From Nitrospirota bacterium (lineage in GTDB: Bacteria > Nitrospirota > Nitrospiria > Nitrospirales > Nitrospiraceae), in NCBI GenBank assembly GCA_016222925.1, contig JACRQB010000235.1, positions 1 to 12,920 of the forward strand: DNA of 12,920 bases, in the 5' to 3' direction. The notes below the pieces were generated by a model, which made no database searches, had not been told where the DNA came from, and was given only the letters and a program-made list of their open reading frames with translations. Positions 6,701-12,920 of the stretch are shown here, in pieces. The position numbers were made by a program, and so were the translations under genes. Positions within the stretch are counted from its first letter, which is position 1. Each line of letters begins with the position of its first letter.

Positions 6701-8282
6701 TCGTCACCTGCGCAAAGAGCTGCTTGAAATATTTGAACAGCAGCTGCGGCCGATCGGACAGCACCGCCAATGGGGTATCGGTGCCCATCGAGGAGATCGC
6801 TTCTTCGCCCGTCATGATCATCGGCGTGATGACCATTTTGAGTTCTTCGACCGTATAGCCGAAAGCCTGCTGCCGCTGGCGGATCGTCGGGTGGTCGGGC
6901 TGCGGAACATTCAGCGGCTCCGGCAACTCATCCAACGAGACACCGTACTGCGTCACCCAACTGCGATAGGGTTTGCGGCCCACGATATCGGCTTTAATCT
7001 CTTCGTCATCGATGATGCGGCCCTGCACCGTGTCGACGAGGAACATGCGGCCCGGTTGGAGCCGGCCCTTCATGCGGATCTCTTTTGCGTCAGCCGGCAA
7101 GACCCCGGCCTCGGATGCCAGGACCACGAGACCGTCGGTCGTCACTTGATAACGGCAGGGACGCAGCCCGTTCCGGTCCAACGTCGCACCGATCATCTTG
7201 CCGTCGGTAAAACAGACAGCTGCCGGCCCGTCCCACGGCTCCATCATCGCCGCGTGATACTGGTAAAAGCCCCGACGATCCAAATCCATCTGGGCATTCG
7301 CGACCCACGGTTCTGGAATCAACATCATCATGGCATGGGCGAGCGAACGGCCCCCGAGCAGCAGAAATTCGAGGGTATTGTCGAGACAAGCCGAGTCACT
7401 TTGATCCTCCGAGACGATCGGGAACAGCTTCTCCATATCCTTCCCGAACAGCTCGGAATGAAGACGTCCCTGGCGAGCCTTCATCCAATTGACGTTCCCC
7501 TTCAGCGTATTGATCTCTCCGTTGTGGCACACATACCGATAGGGATGGGCCCGCGGCCAGGTGGGAAAGGTATTCGTGCTGAAGCGTGAGTGCACCAAGG
7601 CCAATGCGCTGACCATCCGTTCATCGGTGAGGTCTTGGTAGTAAGCCGCCATTTGATGCGGCAACAGCAACCCTTTATAGACGATGGTGTTGGCCGACAG
7701 GCTGGAGACATAGAAGTGTTCCCGCCCTTGAATGGCCGACTCCGCCACGGCCTTTTCAACCCGCTTGCGAGTCACATACAGTTTTCGCTCAAATTGGGCT
7801 TCGTTGAAGGCATCTCGCGCGATGAAGATCTGCCGCATGAACGGCTCGGTCGTTCGCGCTTGCGCACCGATCCGGTCGCTCTTGACCGGCACATCGCGCC
7901 AACCGAGCAGACGCAAGCCTTCTTCCGCAAGAATCTCGGTGAACAGCTTCTCGCACAGCCGTCGAGCATCTGCAGTAGGCGGGAGAAAGAGCTGGCCCAC
8001 TCCGTACTCGCCGACATCCGGCAATGACACGCCGACATCCCCCGCGACCCGCTTCAGGAATGTGTGCGGGACTTGCAAAAGAATGCCTGCTCCGTCTCCC
8101 GTACAAGAATCAGCGCCTTGGGCTCCACGATGGGTCAGATTCTCTAAGACTTGAAGCCCTTTGCGGACAATGTCATGGGACTTCTTCCCTTTGATATTGA
8201 CGACAAAACCGATCCCACAGGAGTCCTTCTCATGCCGAGGATCGTAGAGCCCTTGCTGGCGGGGAAACCCAGGAATATTCAT
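3765..8282 (-). CDS. gltB: Glutamate synthase (NADPH) large subunit
   Basis: This 1505-residue protein makes glutamate from glutamine and 2-oxoglutarate, the GOGAT half of ammonium assimilation. The amidotransferase domain comes first: the nucleophile is Cys22 (DSCGIGF), so a leader of 21 residues would be removed on maturation, shorter than the E. coli leader; HRGAQGAD (51-58) follows. The central domain links to the FMN-binding synthase domain (about 850-1220), with SFGSISKEAHETLAIA, GAKPGEGGQLPGHKV and ISGDSGGTGASPLASIKYAG (1049-1068). Three cysteines for the 3Fe-4S cluster are in GCIMMRKCHLNTCPVG (1128, 1134, 1139). The C-terminal GXGXG beta-helix domain (about 1250-1460) has GGKIIVFPP, GNTSLYGATQGEAYFYG and EYMTGGVVVVLG. 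Length and all key residues are normal. gltD follows in the same operon but is broken, so GltB would lack its NADPH partner as read; some bacteria drive GltB with ferredoxin or another small subunit. The start at ATG 8282 fits the family, with only a weak AGATAGG upstream. Confidence 0.97.
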   Translation of the reverse strand: MNIPGFPRQQGLYDPRHEKDSCGIGFVVNIKGKKSHDIVRKGLQVLENLTHRGAQGADSCTGDGAGILLQVPHTFLKRVAGDVGVSLPDVGEYGVGQLFLPPTADARRLCEKLFTEILAEEGLRLLGWRDVPVKSDRIGAQARTTEPFMRQIFIARDAFNEAQFERKLYVTRKRVEKAVAESAIQGREHFYVSSLSANTIVYKGLLLPHQMAAYYQDLTDERMVSALALVHSRFSTNTFPTWPRAHPYRYVCHNGEINTLKGNVNWMKARQGRLHSELFGKDMEKLFPIVSEDQSDSACLDNTLEFLLLGGRSLAHAMMMLIPEPWVANAQMDLDRRGFYQYHAAMMEPWDGPAAVCFTDGKMIGATLDRNGLRPCRYQVTTDGLVVLASEAGVLPADAKEIRMKGRLQPGRMFLVDTVQGRIIDDEEIKADIVGRKPYRSWVTQYGVSLDELPEPLNVPQPDHPTIRQRQQAFGYTVEELKMVITPMIMTGEEAISSMGTDTPLAVLSDRPQLLFKYFKQLFAQVTNPPIDPIREQLVMSLVTNIGPKPNLMDESPESCRRIKVQQPILTNADLQKIRGISDPHFKSKTLRMLFRVAEGPAGLGEAVDELCQQASQAIKEGYKFLILSDRGVDEQWAPIPSLLGISAVHHHLVRECTRTEAGLILETGEPRDVHQFACLLGYGAGTINPYLVFESLVDMERDNYLPEGLDAQTAEGKFIKAINKGLLKIFSKMGISTVQSYCGAQIFEAIGLSRELIDRYFTGTPSRVEGVGIREVGEETLRRHRTAYEPAAIRQLDFGGEIHYRIQGEHHNWNPETIYKLQHASRSNDPKTYAEFAQIVNDESKRRSNLRGLLDFKFAPQPIPIEEVEPAKDIVKRFNTGAMSFGSISKEAHETLAIAMNRLGGKSNTGEGGEDPERFKPLPNGDSKNSYIKQVASARFGVTAHYLVNARELQIKMAQGAKPGEGGQLPGHKVDENIARFRYATPGVQLISPPPHHDIYSIEDLAQLIFDLKNSNPDAGVSVKLVAEVGVGTVAAGVAKAHADKVLISGDSGGTGASPLASIKYAGIPWELGLAETHQTLVLNDLRGRIRVETDGQMKTGRDVVIATLLGAEEYGFATAPLIVEGCIMMRKCHLNTCPVGIATQDPELRKKFNGKPEHIVNYLFFVAEEARQLMAKLGFRTINEMVGCVDKLTITKAVDHWKAKGLDLTPLLTAPDVPTDVPRYCVQKQDHGLADILDNQLVERCKTAIEKGEKVTLDLPIRNINRTTGTVLSSKIAKTYGPDGLPEDTISIKFSGSAGQSFGAFLAKGITLTLEGESNDYIGKGLSGGKIIVFPPKNILYNPEETILIGNTSLYGATQGEAYFYGMAGERFAVRNSGAQAVVEGTGDHGCEYMTGGVVVVLGRTGRNFSAGMSGGVAFVLDDAGSFQSRCNTGMVELEPVTTKEDKQLLHGLITKHFMYTGSRKAKHVLDAFEATLPKFVKVMPVDYKRVMEERKRKASAVH

Positions 8283-8546
8283 GTACCTATCTCGTTAAAA
8301 GACTGAGTGTTTTCCTATGTATGTAGGGAGTGAAGCACGCGAGAAACCTGGGGTGGATGTGCCCCCTCTAGCGCTCAGGGTGACCCTCACCCGATTATTA
8401 CGATGGGACCTTACTGGATGGGTCATTCCTCTGTCAAGATTACGGGAGGTCTATACCTCTTTCATTTGCTTGACTTTATTTCCTCGGCTGCCATACCATC
8501 CGCGCATGGCACAAAGTCCAGCGATCGCAACCCTGCACAGTCGGAT
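8283..8546. promoter_or_regulatory. Divergent intergenic region between gltB and the polyprenyl synthase
   Basis: gltB starts leftward at 8282 and the prenyl synthase rightward at or near 8547, so promoters for both should lie here. I see no confident -10/-35 pair and no TGGCAC-N5-TTGCA sigma-54 promoter. A perfect inverted repeat GGGTGA-CCC-TCACCC at 8378-8392 and a GGGG/CCCC pair near 8350-8366 could be operator sites. In-frame ATGs at 8403 and 8418 would extend the synthase into this region, but that extension does not look like the family. Confidence 0.4.
8378..8392. promoter_or_regulatory. Perfect 6-bp inverted repeat, possible operator
   Basis: GGGTGA and TCACCC flank a CCC spacer in the divergent gltB/prenyl synthase promoter region. 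There is no T-tract, so a regulator binding site is likelier than a terminator. No specific regulator can be named. Confidence 0.3.
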
Positions 8547-9506
8547 GTGTGGGATGCCTACCGTGGTGAACTGGACGGAGTGGAAGAGCGAGTCAGGGGA
8601 AACCTCGACTCTAGCGTGACCCTGGTCAATACGGTCGCCGCCCATATTTTGAGCGGTGGCGGCAAACGCATCAGACCCTTGCTGCTCCTCCTGTCGGCTC
8701 GTCTCTGCGGCTATCCCGGCGCGGACCATCATCAGCTCGGCAGCATCGTGGAATTCATCCACACCGCAACCCTGTTACACGACGATGTCGTCGATGACGC
8801 CGATCTCCGACGAGGTAGGAGAGCCGCGCGGAAGGTGTGGGGGAACCAGATCAGCATTCTCGTCGGCGACTACCTCTATACGAAGGCTATGTGCAAAGTC
8901 GTTGAGTTCCAGAATCAAGGCATCAATGAAGTCCTGGCCGAGGCCTGCAATAAAATGGCGGAAGGTGAAGTCCTTCAGCTGTACTATAACGGCAATCCCT
9001 CGATGCCGGAACTTGAGTATATCAAGATCGTCGAGCATAAGACCGCCGGCCTCATTGCGGCAGCGTGCCGCATGGGTGCCATTCTGGCCGAGGCGTCTGA
9101 AACCCAACAGGAGGCGCTGTTTCGCTTCGGCCAATACCTCGGCATCGCCTTTCAAGTCGCCGACGATACCTTAGACTACATCGCAAACGGCGAGTCGCTC
9201 GGCAAAACGATCGGACAAGATCTCCGACAGGGAAAAGCGACGCTGCCGCTGCTACATCTGTTGCAACAGTGCTCGGAGCAGGACCGCCAAATGATCAAAG
9301 ACCGAATGGAGACCCGGACGCTCAGCACCGCCGATCTTGAGCGCATCCTATTCCTCATGGCCGATTTTGGTTCAATCACCTATGCGATGGATCGCGCGAG
9401 CGCCTATATCGACGCTGCCAAACATGAGCTTGAACGCTTCGACGATAGTACCGCACGCCGTGCGCTGTCAGTCGCCGCTGATTACATGATTACCCGCGAC
9501 CGATAG
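8547..9506 (+). CDS. Long-chain polyprenyl diphosphate synthase (IspB/HepS type)
   Basis: Trans-prenyltransferase that adds isopentenyl diphosphate units to an allylic primer, making the side chain of a respiratory quinone. From GTG 8547 the protein is 319 residues, close to IspB (323). It has GGGKRIRPLLLLLSARLCG, the first aspartate-rich motif HDDVVDDADLRRG (Mg-diphosphate binding), WGNQISILVGDYLYTKAM, AEGEVLQL, HKTAGLIAAA, the second aspartate motif QVADDTLDY, and GKTIGQDLRQGKATLPLLHL, ending in DYMITRDR. The start is unsure: no candidate has a good ribosome binding site. ATG 8403 gives 48 more residues unlike the family. ATG 8506 in another frame reads MAQSPAIATLHSR and would join at DVWDAYRGEL if one base were added near 8543, hinting at a one-base loss. 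Quinone chain length cannot be predicted from this. The next gene follows after 129 bases on the same strand. Confidence 0.93.
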   Translation: MWDAYRGELDGVEERVRGNLDSSVTLVNTVAAHILSGGGKRIRPLLLLLSARLCGYPGADHHQLGSIVEFIHTATLLHDDVVDDADLRRGRRAARKVWGNQISILVGDYLYTKAMCKVVEFQNQGINEVLAEACNKMAEGEVLQLYYNGNPSMPELEYIKIVEHKTAGLIAAACRMGAILAEASETQQEALFRFGQYLGIAFQVADDTLDYIANGESLGKTIGQDLRQGKATLPLLHLLQQCSEQDRQMIKDRMETRTLSTADLERILFLMADFGSITYAMDRASAYIDAAKHELERFDDSTARRALSVAADYMITRDR

Positions 9507-9635
9507 TTGTCTTCCCGCCAGCTGGAAGAACGCTGGACCGTAGAAGCGGCACAGCGTAGGGCGAAAGGACCCCACTCTCTCCTGTAACCATCAAACCGTC
9601 GTCGCACTGTCACGACATTAACCAAGAGGTTGTTC

Positions 9636-10738
9636 ATGTCACAGATTTTTCCATTCCAGGGTATGCTGTACGATCAAACGCTCGTGGGTACCATCAAGGA
9701 TGTGGTCGCCCCGCCGTACGACATTATCGACACGAATGGGCAGAAGCGACTTCACGATCGCCATCCCCACAACATTATCCGAATGGAATTAGGGCTCGAC
9801 CAGACCGGGGACAGCCCTGCCCATAACCGGTACACCCGCGCAGCCACGACACTGCAGACCTGGCTCAACGAGGGGATCCTGAAGCGCGACGCGCGGCCGG
9901 CCGTCTACTATCACACGATTGAATACACCCCTCTCTATTCAGCTCCCGATGCTCCGAAGAAAGTGCTTCGTGGATTTCTGGCGCTGGCAAAGCTGGAGGC
10001 GCTCGACTCCGGACATATCTACCCCCATGAGAACACACGCGCCGCGGCAAAAACGGATCGCCTGAATCTGATCGAAGCCTGTCGCTCAAACTTCAGCCCG
10101 ATCTGGTCCCTCTACTCCGATCCGCTCGGTGCCATCATCCCGGGCTGCAACCCTACGACTCGGTCCTCATGCTGCTTACCCCGCTTGAAGATCCAGGATT
10201 AACCGTATTACCGACGCACCGCGTTGCGACCACCCCCTTGCCGTCTTCCGACCAGATCAAGACGGTACTGAGCGACGTGTTCGAGCTTCGAGATTTCCCC
10301 TTTAACGCATCCACTCAAGATCACACACGTTCACAATTCCTGGCCAGCTTGCGGACTGAAGGAAAGAATGCCCCGGTGTTCGGGCTGACGCGTCAAGGCG
10401 ACGACCGCTACGTCACCCTCACCCTGAAGCCGGCCCATCGACCCTCCATTCAGGCCTCACCTCGAGCCAAACTCGACGTCTCCCTACTGCAGCAACTCAT
10501 CGTGACGAGGCTCTGTCCAACGCAGCAGGAACAAGAAGCCATTCTGTACACCAAAGATGACCATGAAGCCCTAGACTGGGTGGCCAACGGAACAGGGACC
10601 GGCGCATTCCTGCTCAACGCCACGAAGGTCAGTGAAGTGCAAGCGGTCGCGGCTGCGGGGGAGCGGATGCCGCACAAATCGACGTATTTTTACCCGAAAC
10701 CGTTGACGGGTCTCGTCATCAACGTCATGAACGGATAG
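9636..10738 (+). pseudogene. DUF1015 family protein with the central block deleted
   Basis: The DUF1015 family is widespread and poorly understood. The start ATG 9636 is set by GAGG seven bases upstream. The first frame has the family opening FPFQGMLYDQTLVGTIKDVVAPPYDIID, then RHPHNIIRMELG, and HIYPHENTRAAAKTDRLNLIEACRSNFSPIWSLYSDP to residue 163. The other frame resumes around 10133-10151 with HHPGLQPYDSVLMLLTPLEDPGLTVLPTHRV and runs to FLLNATKVSEVQAVAAAGERMPHKSTYFYPKPLTGLVINVMNG, the normal family C-terminus. Between these, relatives carry roughly 65-80 residues, including the conserved DGHHRYETA motif. Here that block is absent and the frame changes, so the lost length is 1 mod 3. As read, translation stops at 10202. 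Both halves are otherwise undamaged, so the deletion is recent or an assembly artefact. It sits between the prenyl synthase and a regulator on the same strand. Confidence 0.82.
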
Positions 10739-10825
10739 GTGAAGATGTCTCACACATCGCCGCTCGTCAATGGATAACGACTTCCTGGCTGATTCGGTCA
10801 TAACGGGCGACCGATGACCGAAGAC

Positions 10826-10831
10826 AGAGGA
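10826..10831 (+). promoter_or_regulatory. Ribosome binding site of the sigma-54 regulator
   Basis: AGAGGA ends eight bases before ATG 10840. It is a good match at suitable spacing and sets that start. The 101-base spacer after the DUF1015 stop shows no clear terminator. Confidence 0.6.
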
Positions 10832-10839
10832 TTATTCCG

Positions 10840-12045
10840 ATGAACGCCAAAATTCTTATTGTCGACGATGACCCCGACATCGTCATGATGCTTGAGGACC
10901 GGCTCCATGCTTCCGGATACGAGACCGTCGCGGCCACCGAGGGGCAACAGGCGCTTGACCACATCGTTCACGAGTCTCCCCAGCTGATCCTCCTGGACCT
11001 CACATTGCCCAAAGTGTCGGGACTTGATGTCCTCAAGCGTCTGTCCCAGATCAAACCGTCTGAAAATATTCCCGTCATCGTCATGACCGCGCATGGCTCT
11101 GTTGAAGCCGCGGTGGAGGCCATGAAGGAAGGGGCGTACGACTTTCTGACCAAACCCCTTGATAAAGACCACGATGCGAGCGTATTACTCCTCGGCGAAA
11201 GCGGGACCGGCAAGGAACTCTTCGCTCGGTCGATCCATCAGTGGAGCCATCGTGGTGCCATGCCGCTCATCGTCATCAACTGCGTCGCCCTGACGGAGAC
11301 GTTACTGGAGAATGAACTATTCGGACACGAGCGAGGAGCGTTCACCGGGGCCGACCGACAGCAGAAGGGCAAACTGGAAATGGCCGACGGGGGTACCGTC
11401 TTCCTGGACGAGATCGGAGACATGTCCCTTCCGTTGCAAGCGAAGTTATTACGTGTCCTGCAAGACCGGGAGTTTCAGCGTGTCGGCGGCTCCAAAACCG
11501 TCTCCGTCAACATTCGCATCATCGCGGCCACGAACAAGGACCTTCGGCAGGCCGTGCGATCAGGCCAGTTCCGCGAAGATCTCTATTTTCGACTCAACGT
11601 CGTGACCCTGACCCTGCCGCCGCTTCGCGAACGATCAGGAGATGTCCCGGCCCTGGCCCAGTTCTTTTTGGATCGGCATACGAGAGATGCAAAACGACCA
11701 GGCATGGCGCTGAGTATGGCGGCAATCGAGGCCTTGACCGGCTATCCCTGGCCGGGAAATATTCGAGAGCTGGATAATGTGATCGCGCGCGCCGTCGTCT
11801 TGAGCCCGAAAGACACCATTGAACCGGAGATGTTGGCGCTCCTGGCAGATGACACCATCTTAGGTCGAAGCGAAGACGATCCACTGCCGTATCTGAATCT
11901 CCCCTACCATGAATCGATGGAACAACACAGCCGCTACATCATCGCGCGCGCGATGGAACTGGCTGAAGGCAATCAGACAAAAGCCGCTGAATCGCTCAAG
12001 CTCCAGAGAACCTATCTGGCTCGGTTACTCAAACAGCAAAAATAG
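10840..12045 (+). CDS. Sigma-54 dependent response regulator (NtrC family), internally shortened
   Basis: The 401-residue protein has a receiver domain (about 1-110) with the acidic cluster IVDDDPD (Asp9-11), phosphoacceptor Asp53 in LLDLTLP, Thr83 and Lys105 (DFLTKP). The AAA+ domain has Walker A GESGTGKE (119-126), the sigma-54 contact loop GAFTGA (166-171), Walker B GGTVFLDEIGDM (184-195), AATN, and FREDLYFRLNVV with arginines for ATP hydrolysis. A Fis-type helix-turn-helix (about 375-400, EGNQTKAAESLKLQRTYLAR) ends it. The oddity is the join TKPLDKDH/DASVLLLGESG at residues 111-112 (near 11170-11173): only 13 residues separate Lys105 from Walker A, against about 60-65 in NtrC. The interdomain helix and the start of the AAA+ core (the IVG region) are missing, in frame. 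Such a protein would probably not fold or signal normally; deletion or assembly collapse is more likely than a true compact form. No sensor kinase is in the window, and its target genes are unknown. Confidence 0.9.
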   Translation: MNAKILIVDDDPDIVMMLEDRLHASGYETVAATEGQQALDHIVHESPQLILLDLTLPKVSGLDVLKRLSQIKPSENIPVIVMTAHGSVEAAVEAMKEGAYDFLTKPLDKDHDASVLLLGESGTGKELFARSIHQWSHRGAMPLIVINCVALTETLLENELFGHERGAFTGADRQQKGKLEMADGGTVFLDEIGDMSLPLQAKLLRVLQDREFQRVGGSKTVSVNIRIIAATNKDLRQAVRSGQFREDLYFRLNVVTLTLPPLRERSGDVPALAQFFLDRHTRDAKRPGMALSMAAIEALTGYPWPGNIRELDNVIARAVVLSPKDTIEPEMLALLADDTILGRSEDDPLPYLNLPYHESMEQHSRYIIARAMELAEGNQTKAAESLKLQRTYLARLLKQQK

Positions 12046-12074
12046 GCGAGACGAGGTGACCGGGACAAGCTGGT

Positions 12075-12833
12075 CTAGCTGAGCGGCACGCGCGATTCGG
12101 CAGGCTGACGGGATTCCAAACGAATCCGTCCCGCTCGGACATCCCGCTCCGCCTGCGCATAGCGCTCGGCCGTGCCGATGTCCGACCAATATCCCTGCAG
12201 ATCATACCCGAGCACCGGCTCTCCTTGCTCGATGGCCTTCACATAGGGATCGATGATCGAGGAGGCCACTCCTTTCGGCACCTGCCGGAGCAACCGAGGA
12301 TGCAAGATGTGAATCCCGGCAAACATGCGCGGCATCACTGGAACAGAATCCATACGTCCTCTTCCGGTGATACGCAGGATCTGCCCCAGCTCTCCCACCT
12401 CAACCAACCCCCAACTGGCTGCGTCCGAATCTTCCCGGAGCACCAAGGTTGCCGCCGCGTTACTGGTGCGGTGAAAATCGCAGAGCGCCTCAAGGTCCAA
12501 TTCCACCAGCGTATCCGCATTGAGAATCAACACGGGCTCTCCCGAAAAATGAGGCTCCGCCTGTTTGATTCCACCGCCGGTTCCCAGAATGACTGGCTCA
12601 TGCGAATAGATGATCCGAATCCCGAACTTCGAACCCGTGCCCAAGGCCTGTTCGATCATCGGCCCCAGATGATGCAGGTTGATGACGACTTGACGGAACC
12701 CATGTCTCTTCAGCAGCAGGAGATTCCAGACGATGAGCGGCACCCCACCGACCGGCAGCAACGGTTTAGGAATGGTGTGCGTCAGCGGTCTCAGGCGGGT
12801 GCCAAGACCGGCCGCAAGAATCATGGCCTTCAC
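12075..12833 (-). CDS. Sugar-1-phosphate nucleotidyltransferase (MurU / mannose-1-P guanylyltransferase-like)
   Basis: The 252-residue protein has the Rossmann-like nucleotidyltransferase signature LAAGLGTRLRPLTHTIPKPL (7-26), then GGVPLIVWNL, VVINLHHLG, ILGTGGGIKQAE (82-93), the metal-binding LNADTLVELD (Asp107) and GYWSDIGTAERYAQAE (214-229, Asp218). It lacks a C-terminal left-handed helix acyltransferase domain, so it is a stand-alone transferase like MurU, which activates N-acetylmuramate-1-phosphate with UTP in peptidoglycan recycling. Mannose- or glucose-1-phosphate activation is equally possible; motifs do not fix the sugar. The start is GTG 12833 because it gives the family opening MKAMILAAG; ATG 12824 is the alternative. 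It converges on the sigma-54 regulator with 29 bases between the stops and no visible terminator in that gap. Confidence 0.9.
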   Translation of the reverse strand: MKAMILAAGLGTRLRPLTHTIPKPLLPVGGVPLIVWNLLLLKRHGFRQVVINLHHLGPMIEQALGTGSKFGIRIIYSHEPVILGTGGGIKQAEPHFSGEPVLILNADTLVELDLEALCDFHRTSNAAATLVLREDSDAASWGLVEVGELGQILRITGRGRMDSVPVMPRMFAGIHILHPRLLRQVPKGVASSIIDPYVKAIEQGEPVLGYDLQGYWSDIGTAERYAQAERDVRAGRIRLESRQPAESRVPLS

Positions 12834-12843
12834 ACGATCAGTG

Positions 12844-12900
12844 CTGAGGACTGAGTGCTGAGTCGATGATCCGACGCTCAGTCCTCACTCCTCAGTCCTC
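12844..12900. repeat. Imperfect palindrome of CTCAG/GTCCTC units at the right edge
   Basis: GAGGACTGAG (12846-12855) and CTCAGTCCTC (12891-12900) are perfect inverted repeats. Inside, CTGAG (12858-12862) pairs with CTCAG (12877-12881). The right arm is itself built of near-repeats (CTCAGTCCTC, CTCACTC, CTCAGTCCTC). No T-tract is present. It lies just upstream of the nucleotidyltransferase start, in a region without a gene. It may be a dispersed intergenic repeat of the genome. Confidence 0.6.
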
Positions 12901-12920
12901 TACTGCAATTCAGGCACATA

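Noticed and set aside
6528..7589. Long plus-strand open frame (353 codons) opposite gltB
   Set aside because: It is antisense to a perfectly conserved part of gltB. Its translation is rich in Arg and His with no recognisable motif, the usual mirror of a high-GC gene.
9519..9537. CCAGC/GCTGG inverted repeat after the prenyl synthase as a terminator
   Set aside because: Only five base pairs, a nine-base loop and no T-tract; too weak to call.
1..12920. tRNA, rRNA or CRISPR array
   Set aside because: No cloverleaf-like sequence with a T-arm GTTCGA core in context, no rRNA-like stretch and no regularly spaced repeats were seen on either strand.

Overview
The window looks like a piece of a moderately high-GC Gram-negative chromosome. 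The gene families suggest a Nitrospira-type bacterium (Nitrospirota): a GltB with a short leader, a long-chain polyprenyl diphosphate synthase, a DUF1015 protein and a sigma-54 regulator. That placement is an inference from how the proteins read, not a database result.

Layout. (1) 1-2435 is an accessory strip, AT-richer than the rest (by hand count 23/60 GC in 841-900 against 41/60 in 4081-4140), with all recognisable genes on the minus strand. It holds the 5' part of an Hcp (type VI secretion tube) gene cut by the window edge, a HEPN-type gene with a damaged C-terminal end, a stray second copy of the last ~27 codons of gltD, and a two-gene toxin-antitoxin-like nucleotidyltransferase unit broken by one frameshift. 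The nucleotidyltransferase unit lies between the stray gltD tail and the true gltD tail, so the two tails form a direct repeat 885 bp apart. This looks like the footprint of an insertion at the gltD 3' end. (2) 2436-8282 is the minus-strand gltB-gltD operon for NADPH glutamate synthase. gltB is intact (1505 aa); gltD is broken at two internal points. (3) 8547-12045, plus strand, holds a polyprenyl diphosphate synthase, a DUF1015 gene missing its central motif block, and a sigma-54 response regulator missing the linker and the start of its AAA+ domain. (4) 12075-12833, minus strand, is a MurU/GlmU-N-like sugar-phosphate nucleotidyltransferase, followed at the window edge by a short repetitive palindrome.

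The most striking overall pattern is that three housekeeping-type genes (gltD twice, DUF1015, the regulator) each lack a clean internal block, while the flanking halves remain well conserved and free of other damage. Either this lineage suffered several recent small deletions, or the assembly has collapsed or skipped segments. Read mapping would decide. I found no intact transposase, integrase, tRNA, rRNA or CRISPR array.
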